Part shown: piece by piece, positions 31,001-43,000 of the stretch
Numbering within the stretch: the first letter of the stretch is position 1
Layout of the letters: every line of letters begins with the position of its first letter
NCBI GenBank assembly: GCA_944322755.1
Contig: CALUPY010000005.1
Location: forward strand, 1-64,000
Direction of reading: 5' to 3'
DNA length: 64,000 bases
Source of the DNA: Candidatus Gastranaerophilales bacterium
Lineage (GTDB): Bacteria; Cyanobacteriota; Vampirovibrionia; Gastranaerophilales; Gastranaerophilaceae
Translations under genes and position numbers: made by a program
Notes under the pieces: generated by a model
Database searches by the model: none
The model's input: the letters and a program-made list of their open reading frames with translations, nothing else
Told to the model about the DNA's origin: nothing

Positions 31001-34000
31001 ATTTTCAAGTCTCAGGTTTTTAATCTCAGCATTATTGAGGTCATCAAATAGTCCGCTATCACCGTGCAGGTTTTTTATTGCGTAACCGTTTCCGTTAAAG
31101 ATCCCCTGGAATCCTTCTATTGATTCCCAATCACCAAACGAAGCCAGATCTATGTCGTTCATTAGAATATATTTGCCTGTTATATCGCCATTTATGGCAT
31201 CATTTCTGATATTATTCAAATCTTCGGCTGTTTTTATTATGGTATAACCCTGTTCTATTGCGTCGGCCTCTGATATTTTTCCAGTGCCCTGAACTTCGTA
31301 TGACGCAATTCCTGTAACTCGGGCAAAATCGCCGGTTCCTGAAACAGAAATTTTTGAGGCGCTTCTGATTGTAAATTTTCCGTCTTCAATGCTTGCTGTG
31401 ACATTTTTTATGTCAAGTGCATTAATTTCATCGACTATTTCTTGCAGCGTTTTGCCTGTCGTGTCTATACTGTTTCCGCCGACACTTACACTGCCGCTCA
31501 AAATGACATCATCTCCGCTCAGGTTTGAGCTTGCACCTTGTATGGTTAATCCCGAGCCTTGTTGTATAATCTCGTTTTCTTTTGGATTATAGTATGTGTT
31601 AGTTACAATACCCGGTGTTGACCATTCGGATGTGAGACCCCAATATTTAGCAAATCCTGATGTGTCTGATACGACAGTCAGGTTGTCTGTACCGGACCCT
31701 ATTATTGTGAATCCGCAGCTTGTGTTTGTATACAAACCGGCTTCTTCCATTTTTTTCCGTACGACACTTAATGAGTCTGTTTTCGATATATCAATGGATA
31801 CACCATTTGAGAAGGTAAGCGTACCGTCTTTTTGACCATTGAATGCCAAGGAACTGTTATCGACCATTTTGGAACCGTATAGAATAGAAGATTTTTGAGC
31901 TTCTTGATTAAATGTTGGGGTTGAACCGGAGAAGTCCCAGACAGATTCGTCCCAGCCGGCATTGATGAAGTTTTGCATATCTGCCATCTGGGCATTAGTA
32001 AGTCCTGTGCCGCCGCACTCGCTGGTAGATACACCGGAGAGTTCTACATTCCAGAAACTATTTTTGATGGAATAATAAAAAGAGCTATTGTCGTGTATAA
32101 GTCCGCTAGCATAAGCGGAGCCTGTAATTACACCGGAGTAATAACTGTTTTCTATGTAGGTTTCATCATAAAGTGAATAACCAATTAGACCGCCAATATT
32201 ACCATAATTACTGCTCAAGGTAGCTGTAGAATACGAATTTATCAGTTTTAAATCGCCGCCTGCACTAACTGTCGTACCAATAATTCCACCAATGTCACTA
32301 TTCCCGGAATTGCTGTTGTTGCTTATTGTACCTGTTGAAAATACATTTTTTAGCAGCAAGTCATAATCTTCCCAAGCATATCCAATTATACCGCCTGCAT
32401 TACCTTCTGTTTGAATATTAACATTTGCGTAGGAATTTATTATTGTGCCTCCGCCAAAACCAACCAGACCGCCGGCATTACCTTTAGCATTGATAGTGAC
32501 ATCCGCACCGCTGTTAATGATGTTAACATTTTTTCCTCCAGTAGGCGAGAAGGAGTAACGTCCGCCAACCAGCCCGCCTACACCGATAAAGTCGCCTCCA
32601 TCTTCTCCGGATACTGTTCCAGAGACGAAAGTATTATAGATTTTGCCTACGTTATTATCACGACCGCCCTCATTCGCAATTGCACCTACTGCACCGGTCT
32701 CAGCGGATACGTTTACATTTTCCATAGTCAGGTTTCTGACTTCACCTTCTAAAATTCCAAACAGACCGCCGTTTGTAGAGGTGAAGTTTCTTATGGTATA
32801 TCCGTTGCCGTCAAATACACCATAGAAAGATGATTTAGGCGTCCAGTCTGTAACACCTGACATGTCTATATCACACATGAGAATGTATCTGCCTGAAGAG
32901 CCAATATTCTGCAGGTCTGAAGCTGATTTGATAATAGTATAACCTTTGGCAATGGCCTCTTCTTCTGTCAGATGGTTTGTGGCGGCAGCTTCGACAGAGT
33001 AGTTCGCAATACCCAGTACTCTGGCTGCATCATTTGTGCCTGTGATATTTATTTTGTCATTATTTATACTGGTTATTGTGAATCTGCCGTCTTCTATGGA
33101 CGCAATTATTCCGGAGATATTCTTGGCGTTTATTTCTTCTATAATTTGGTCTACAGTTTTTCCGTCTGTTTGAATGACATGTTTCCTGTCGTCGTAACTC
33201 AATGTGATATTGCCGCTGATAATCTGTTCGCTTCCTGTCAGGTTATCGGCAGAACCCTGTGAAACGATAATAGGTGTCGGGGTTTTAAGACCGTAAAACT
33301 CACTGAATCCGGTGTTGTCGTATGTGATTCTGATATATTCTGAATCATCAGATATTTTTATAAATCCGTTTTCGTCAATTTCAGCACTCAAACCGGCATC
33401 ATTGATTTTCTGTAAGACTGTATCAAGGTCATCTGTTGCGGCGATAGTGACTTTTGCACCGTTGGAAAATTCAATTGTTCCTGACGACTGTCCCCAGAAA
33501 GCTCCGCCTGTAAGCTCTGTTGTGTCAACGGAGCCTGTCAGAGTCGAGTGCTGCGTTGTCTGTTCTACAGAAAAAGTCTGTTCTCCGTCATACTCTGCGC
33601 CGTCTGCGTCAAGACCGTAGAAGTCCGCAAAGCCTGATGTGTCAGAGACAATGGAAACTTTGCCCTCGCCTGTGAGGGTGAGATTTCCGTTTTCATCGAT
33701 TTTTGCATAAACGCCTGTGCCTTCACGAATTACTTCATAATTTCCTGTTCCGGAAGGCGTTGATGGTTCTGGAGATTGATCATCCTGGTGCTGTCCGCCG
33801 TCACCAACCCACTCCGGCAGTATCAAATCTTCTGCAAGGTCGTTAATTTTGTTGAGCACGTCAGTTCTTGTATCACCTGCGTCAATCTGAATTTCTACAT
33901 CAAATCCGTCAGCCGTGCCGTCGTCAACGTGGATTGTCAAGACTCCGTCTTTCTGGCCCCAGAAGGCTGTGTCAGCCAGGTCATCTGTATCTACAGAGCC

Positions 34001-37000
34001 GGTAAGTTCAGTGCCCTGACCTGTGGCGGGTGTGTCGGGCATGTCCGGTGTTTCTGTATCCGGAGGAGTTGCCGAAACAGGGGTTGAGAAGATGTTCTGT
34101 GTTTTCAGTACAGGAGCTTCACCTGAGAAATCCCAGACGTTTTCTGACCAGCCTGCGTCGATGAAGTTCTGGGAGTTTTTGAACTCTTCGGAGGTGAGAC
34201 CCTGGTATGTGACAGAGCTTTCGTTGGGGGGAGTTGTCACATATGTATCATCATCAGGGATAAGCTGATATTGGGTTGTATAACCATGTTTTTTATCTTT
34301 GTCCCAGAATGTACTTACAAAGTTATTTCCATAACCGCCTTCTGCGCCAACCAATCCTCCGCCATTACCATCACAATTTGCATAAGAAGAATAGACAAAG
34401 GCATCTGATAGAAAACCAATAAGTCCACCGCCATTATTATCACACATAACATTGCTGCTTGAATAAGAATTGAAAATATAGCTGTGATTATCACCAGAGC
34501 TAATAATTTCTGAGTTATCACTCCAACAAGCATATCCCGCAAGCCCGCCAGCAATCATGTCAGTTGCAGTGATTGTTATATCTGTATATGAGTTTGATAT
34601 AGTGCTGCTGGCAAGAGTTCCTACCAAACCACCGACATGTCCACCAGCGCTAATATTGCCGTTTACAACAGATGAATTATAAATTTTCGTGGTATCGCTA
34701 TAGCCGACAAGACCGCCTACCGCAGCTCCTCCATTTATATTAACATTTTCAAGACGAACATTTGCTATTTCTGCACCGAAAGTATATCCGAAAAGACCTA
34801 TATTATTTTCATCAGCTCTGTCTATTGTGAGATTGCTTATGGTAAACCCGTTGCCATTGAATACACCTGTGAAGGCGCTGTAAAAATCTGTGCCTATAGG
34901 CGCCCAGTTAGAGATACCGGAGAGGTCAATATCGTTCATAAGTATATATTTGCCGGAAAGGTTGTTTTTCATTGCCGCAAGGTCGTCTGCAGTTTTTATA
35001 ACAGTATACCCCAGTGCAATCGCTTCTTCTTCAGTAAGCCTGTATACACCGGCGGTTTCGGATAGCGCGGAACTGTGTTCAGGGATGGTTATGCCGTTTG
35101 ATTCGAGATTTGTCTTGAAATTGTTAATCCAGTCATACTCAGAACTGTTTGCGATTTCGAATGAGGTCAGACCTGTCGCAGAATCCTGAGCTACACCGGC
35201 CAATAAAACTCCATAGCCATGAATCTGATTTGTTGATTCTATATTGAAATAAGCGTCAGTGATGGTGCCGCCGTTTGCTTCTCCTGCAAGTCCGCCGGTG
35301 TTGTGTACGCCGTATACAAGTCCTCCGGCATATGAATTTTCAATAGAACCGCCATTCGTGATACCGACAAGTCCGCCAATTGTGTTGTCACCGGAAACAA
35401 CAGCTTCACTATAACTATATTCAATTGTGCCGCCATTCATTAAGCCGACAAGTCCGCCGATAGTTTCTTTTCCCTGGACAGTGCCGAGGTTATATGAATT
35501 GGCGATTTCACCGCCGTCATACATTACTCCTACAAAACCGCCGACTTCGCTGTTACCTTTGACTGTGCCGGAGACTAAAATATAATCTCTTATTTTTCCG
35601 TAATTTTCGCCGGCAATACCTCCTACGCCTGTGTCACCCGTGACAGAGCCGGACATAACACCAGTATCATGTATATTGCCAGTTGCATCATTAACTCCGA
35701 CAAAACCTCCGACATCACTTTTACCGTTTACATTACCGGAAAAAGTAGTTTCTGTTATTTCACCATAGTTATCTCCGACAAGACCGCCGATAATGCTGTT
35801 ATCATCACCTATGCCGTATACAGATGCGTGGATGGAAGAATAGCTGAGCATACCTCCGTTTTCCATCGTTCCAGCGACACCGCCTACATATTGGGTTCCT
35901 GAAATAGTTCCGGATACAGTAATGTTTTGCGCAATACCGGTAGAGCCGATTACTGCAGCAATACCGCCTATGTTTTCAACGCCTTCTACTGTGCCGGTAA
36001 ATGATGAATTTTTAACAGTACCATTTAAAAGACCTGCAAATCCTCCGAGGTTGCTGCCGTCACGGATAATTGAGGCTGATGTTGAATCCTCAATAACAGC
36101 ACCTTTCTCTAAAACGCCAGCAATACCACCTGTATAGTCAGCAGTGTTGCCGACCATGGTCAGACCTGAATTTGATGACATTATTTTGGCTCCGGATTCC
36201 ATCGTGCCTGCAAGACCGCCGGTGATTCCGTTTGCTTCTATAGTTCCGGTTGCATAAGAATTTTCTATAACAGCGCCGTCTCCCATTTTTGCTATAAGTG
36301 CGCCGGTATTGTTATTTGCAGCTTTTATACTGACATTTTTAAGCGCTACGTTAGAGATAACAGCCAAATTATTTGCATATCCGAACAAACCTGCATAATC
36401 GGAGTTTGTGCCGTCTATTGTCAAATTTTTGATAGCATAACCGTTTCCGTTGAGTTCGCCGGTAAAGGCTGAAGCATCAGTACCGATTGCAGTCCAGTTT
36501 GAGTATGATGAAAGGTCGATGTCTCCCATAAGAATGTATTGACCGGTTATGTTTCCGTTTTCGTCAACATTGTTTCTGATGTTGTCTAGGTCGGCTGCGG
36601 TTTTAATGACAGTATAGCCCTGTGCAATGGCTTCTTCTTCCGTAAGCTGTGTTACTGGATTTATGAAGTCGACAACAGGGGCATTCGGGTCAACTTGTTC
36701 AGTTATAACTTCGCCGTCGTATGTTGTGTCTGTTTCCATAAGTCCGACAAGCTGTGAGAAGCCTGAGGTGTCAGCGACGATGGAAATCGGGCCGTTTGTT
36801 GAGGAGATGTAGATTTTTCCTTCATAACCGACAGAAATGTCAAGTCCGGCCGCTTTTATGGCTTTTATTGCGGCGTCAATATTCTTTTCTGCATCGGCGT
36901 CGATAGTGACTTTTGTGCCGTCTGAGAATGTTATTTCTCCGTCATCCAAGCCTGCTGCTGAATATTCGAGCAATTCTTCGACGTTGACTGAGCCGGTGAG

Positions 37001-40000
37001 GGTTGTTACGCGGCCGTCTTGTACGGTTTGTTTCAGCGTCGGAGGATTTTTTGAAAAATCCCAAACCTCATCTGACCAGCCTGCGTCGATGAAGTTCTGT
37101 GAGCTGGACATGTCAGACGATGCGCCCGTGCCGGTGTAGTTGGCGTCGGTAATAAGTTCCATATTAACAAGGTCTGGAGCGGTAGATTTAATTGCATTTG
37201 TTTGACCAGTAGAAGTGGAATCCCAGAAGGTGTTTTGCAGATAAGAATCTATCTCTATACCTCCAAAGAGTAGGCCTATAATGCCCGCACTATTGCTGCC
37301 TGTTACAGAACCTGTTGCATAGGAGTTTATTATTGCGCCCTCATTTGTCGGAATACTTATTGGAAATTGTGCAATACCAAGATCAACATTTGCTGTAAAA
37401 TAATATGGCACATGCATGCCAACTAAACCGCCGGTGCTGCTGACAAAATGCTGACCTCCGGTTACATCTCCTGATGCAAAAGTATTGGAAAGTGTAGAAC
37501 CCCAAGAAGCTCCGGTCAGACCACCTGTGTAACATATTGTGTCACTGGAAATTTGTTCTCCTGAAACGTTACCTAGTGCATATGATTCAGAAATTGTTGA
37601 ATTTGCGCTTGTTCCAACTAAGCCGCCAATTGAATTATGGGTGAAAAAATTATAAATATCTTCAAACTCATAATTCTTATCACCTATACATGTTACATCA
37701 ACATCTGCATAAGCGTATGATATGTTGCTGCCGTTGACTGTCCATTCATTTAGATCGAGTGAAGACTTGTCAAATACAAAATCTTCTCCAACTAAGCCGC
37801 CAACAAAGCCTTTTCCTGTAACAGTACCAGTAACGTAGGTGTTTGTTATTTCTCCTGAAATCGTTCCACCCAGTACGCCTACAACACCGCCGCCGTTTAC
37901 ATTTGCATTTTCTATACCGAGATTTTTTATCACTGCGTTTTTTGCATAACCAAATAAACCGACATAAGTTTCATCCGCCCTGTCGATGGTGAGATTTTTG
38001 ATGACAAATCCGTTGCCGTTGAGTGTGCCGGTGAAGGCGTTCGAGTCGTCGCCAATCGGAGTCCAGTTTGTGTATCCGGAGAGGTCGATGTCTCCCATGA
38101 GAATGTATTTGCCTGAGAGATTGTTTCTGATGTTGTTCAAATCTTCGGCGGTTTTGATGAGAGTGTAGCCCTGTTTGAGTGCTTCATCTTCTGTGAGCTG
38201 GTAGATTTGCTGGGTGAATTTAGAGGCATTCTGGTCTTTGAGAGTCGGGGTTGAGCCGGACAAATCCCAGATGGATTCGTCCCATCCTGCAGCTTTGATG
38301 TTGTCCATGGACATGTCAGACGATGCGCCTGTGCCGGTGTAGTTGGCGTCCTGATAGAATGTTTCGTCATCTGCATACTTGAGGGCATCAAATTTGTAAA
38401 TTTTGCCAATCAGGTTTTGCTGTCCTGTAGAATCTGCATCCCAGAAAACGTTTTGGATATATGTATCTAAATCAGTATTCTCAGAAACAGCGCCGACGAG
38501 TCCTGCAGTGCTGCCAACGTTTCCTGATGAGATGCTGCAGCTAACAGAACCTGTTGCGAAGGAATTTGTTATAGAACCTTTAGCGGTATTTAGCTGCAAA
38601 GGCAAAAATCCTGCCACATAATGAGCAAAGCTTTCAGAAAGGTGCAAACCTACTAAACCGCCGGCAAAACCTTCATTCTGACCTGAAACATTACCTGTTG
38701 CATAGGTATTAGATAATGTAGAACCTTCAGAATGACCAACTAAACCACCACCAACAAACAAGCAATTAGTTGCATTTCCTGTCTCAGAAATGTTACCGGT
38801 TGCATAGGATTCAGAAATTGTGGAATTTGCACTATGACCTACCAGACCGCCAAATCCACGATATTGAACTCCAAGAATACTAGGATCAGAATCTGTATTG
38901 TCAACGGTAGAGGATACATCAACATTTGCATAAGAATATGAGATATTACTACCGATTACAGAATATTCCATACCGTTTCTAATGATAGTAAAATCTTCAC
39001 CAATTAAACCGCCGACACTCATTGCGCCTGAAGCCGTACCTGTAGCATAGGTATTAGTGACTTCACCTGAAAAAACGCCGGCCAGTACACCGATGAACAC
39101 ATCGCCGTTTACATTCGCATTTTCTATACCGAGATTTTTTACCACTGCGTCTTTTGCATAACCGAACAAGCCGACATTAGATTCATCAGCCCTGTTGATA
39201 GTCAGGTTGCTTATGACATATCCGTTGCCGTCGAAAGTGCCTTTGAACGCGGAGGAACTGTCTCCAATCGGATTCCAGTTTTCGTAAGCAGACAGGTCGA
39301 TGTCGTTCATCAAAATGTATTTTCCTGTGATGTTGCCGTTTTCGTCGACGTTGTTTCTGATGTTGTCGAGGTCTTGGGCTGTTTTGATTATTGTGTAGCC
39401 CTGTTCAACAGCCTGTTCTTCTGTCAGACGTTTTATGGAGTTTGTGAAATTGCCTTTGTGGAGCTCGCCTGAGGCGGAGATTGTTTCTTCTTCGACAATG
39501 ACTTCGCCTTTGTGCACTGTGTCTGTCGCTGTCAGGCCGTAAAAATCAGAAAATCCTGATGTGTCAGAGACAATGGAAACTTTGCCCTCGCCTGTGAGGG
39601 TGAGATTTCCGTTTTCATCGATTTTTGCATAAACGCCAGTTCCTTCTCTGACAAGCACAAGGTCGTCTTCTGTTATAGGCTGTCCTGCATCCCCATCTTC
39701 TGTAACCCAGTAATCGTCTTCTGCGAGAAGGTTGATTCTGTTCATAATAGCAGTACGTGTGTCGTTGGCGTTTATCTTGATTTCTATGTTGAATCCAGTT
39801 TTTCCGCTCGCAGCATAGGGTGAATCGTCGTGAATTTTTCCATCGTCGACATAGATGGTCAGGACACCGTCTTTCTGACCCCAGAATGCAGAATCAGCCA
39901 TTTCACCGGCATTGACCGAACCGGTGATGGTAGTGTCGTCGTATCTCGGGTCTGGCGCTTCGCCCGTTGCGTAGGGGTTTGTAATGTTAATCGTCGGATT

Positions 40001-43000
40001 GACTGTCTTATTCGCTTGTTTCAAAGTCGGCATATCGCCGGAGAAATCCCATACATCTTCTGACCAGCCTGCGTCGATGAAGTTCTGTGCGCTGGACATG
40101 TCAGAGGACAGCGTGCCTACTATTAAAACAGGGTAGTCTATGTCTTCGTATCCAAATGCATTTGGCTGTCCGGTAGTATCTGCATTCCAGAATGAGTTCT
40201 CTATACCTGTCAATTCATCAGACATGCCCGGCATTTGTTCACCTGAAGCATGACCTATAAAACCGCCTGTGTTTGTTGTTCCGGAAACTTCTCCGGCTGC
40301 ATAAGAGTTTTTGATTCTGCCTGTCTTGTAGCCAAGGGGTGATATCATGTAGCTACCGAGCAGACCTCCGACATTTTCTGTGCCTTTTACGTTTCCTGTA
40401 GAATATGTATTTGTTAAATTGTTGCCGGCTGATAATCCTATCAAGCCGCCGATATTTTTTGTACCTGTGACATTTCCGGTTGAATAAGAATATGAAATCT
40501 CAGAAAGTACTGCATAACCTGCAATTCCGCCAGCACCTGCTTCGCCGGTAACATCAACATCAGAATATGCGTATTGAATATTTGCGGATTCAAAAGTAGA
40601 ACCGACTAAGCCGCCTGTATAGTTTTTACCTGTAACAGAGCCTGTAGCAAAGGAGTTGTATATATTTCCTTCTAAATTACCGGCAATAGCACCTGTATAG
40701 TTGCCTCCTTTTACATTGACATTCTCAAGTCCTACATTTTTAATTTCACCTTGAGAACTTCCGAACAGACCGACATAATCTTCGTCTGTTCTATCTATCG
40801 TCAGGTTTTTAATAACATATCCGTTTCCGTTTAATTCACCGGTAAAGGCTGCAGAATCGTCACCAATAGGATCCCAGTTTGTGTATCCGGAAAGGTCTAT
40901 GTCTCCCATAATAATGTATTTGCCGGAAAGATTGTTTCTGATGTTGTTCAGGTCTTCTGCGGTTTTTATTACAGTGTAGCCCTGTGCGATTGCTGCTGAT
41001 TCAGAGATATGATTTGTCTGTGAAACAAAGTTTTCTGACGGGGTATTTGTGCCTGTTAAAGAGGACGCATTGCCGGAAAAGTCCCAGATTTCTTCTGACC
41101 AGCCTGCGTCGATGAAGTTCTGTGCGCTGGACATGTCAGACGATGCGCCTGTGCCGGTGTAGTTGGCGTCAACTGCATTAAATCCGAATACAGCATAACC
41201 ATCTTCTAAAACAGAATCAAGAGCATTAGCTTGTCCTGTAGAATTTATGTCCCAGAAAGAATTTTGGAGATATGTATCTAAATCCGTAGATTGTGAGACA
41301 GCGCCCACAAGTCCGCCTGTTATAACATCTTCGCTTCCGCCTGTCACGGCACCTGTTGCGTAGGAATTTATTATTGCGCCTTTATTAACGGATATGGGCA
41401 TTATCCGCCCAAGAAACTGTATCTCATACTCATCAGAATGTATACCAACTAAACCGCCTGTGCTGCCAAAGTCTTGACCTCCGATGACATCACCGGAGAC
41501 AAAAGTATTAGAAATAGTTGTACCCCAAGAAACGCCTACCGCTCCGCCGACATAAGATGTATCTTCATCACCTTGTTCAAAACTACCGATTTTTTCTCCG
41601 GAAACATTGCCTAAAACGTAAGATTGTGAGATTGTTGCATTTGCACTGTTGCCGACTAAACCGCCAATTGCGTTATAATAAGCAGGACTAGTAAATGTTG
41701 CCGCATAACCGTCATTCATCAATCCTGTAGAAGAAACATCAACATCTGTATAAGAGTAAGAAATGGTGCTGCCGCCTTCAATTGTCCAGTCATCAGGCCT
41801 GAGAGAATTGTTTCTATTTAATGTGAAATTAATACCTATTAGCCCTCCGACATCCAAGTCTCCGGTAACTGTACCAGTCGCATAGGTGTTTGTCACCTCA
41901 CCGACAAAGTTACCGCCCAGTGCACCTACAGCAGCACTGCCGTTTACATTCGCATTTTCTATACCGAGATTTTTTACCACTGCGTCTTTTGCATAACCGA
42001 ACAAGCCGACATTAGATTCATCAGCCCTGTCTATAGTCATGTTTTTGATGACGAATCCGTTGCCGTTTAATTCGCCGGTAAATACTGTTGGTCCGTCGCC
42101 TATCGGATCCCAGTTTTCGAATGACGAGAGGTCGATGTTGTTCATCAGGATATATTTTCCTGTGATGTTGCCGTTTTCGTCGACGTTGTTTCTGATGTTG
42201 TTCAAATCTTCTGCTGTTTTTATCACTGTGTAGCCCTGTGCAATGGCTTCTTTTTCAGAAATATAGTCAACTTTTGCGACAAAGTTTTCTGCGTATGCGT
42301 TCTGGTCTTTGAGAGTCGGGGTTGCGCCGGACAAATCCCAGATGGATTCGTCCCATCCGGCGGCTTTGATGTTGTCCATGGACATGTCGGATGAGGCGCC
42401 TGCGATAGAATCCACCCCCCCGACAGCCTGTGATGCTCCGGTTGAGTCTGTGTTCCAGAAGGAGTTTTGGATATATCCACTTATAGAACCATCAGCAACA
42501 CCAATCAGCCCGCCTGTCTTTCCCTGAGACACATTTTGGACTGAAACATTACCTGTCGCATAAGAATTCTGTATTTGAGCGACACCATCTATTGTAACAG
42601 TAATTCCCAAAACGGATATCTGCCCCCCCCATAAGGAACCAACTAGACCTCCTGCAACAACTGTATCTGTGTTTGAGACTGTACCTGTTGCATAGGCGTT
42701 TTTAATAGTACTGGCGATATTATTTCCAACCAATCCGCCTAAATAACTTCCTCCTATGTCTGCTGTAACATCACCTGTTGCATAAGATTCTGAAATAGTT
42801 CCGCCAAAAATATCTCCAATTAACCCGCCTACTCCGAGTAATGCCATCCCAAATATATCCCCATCGGAATTTTGAGTAACTGTAACATCAACATCAGCAT
42901 AAGAAGAATAAATATCAGTATGACCGGTGAAAGTTAAGCCATCTCTTTGTATATAGCCTGCGCCAATAAGACCACCCATGCTACCAGCACCTGAAACATT

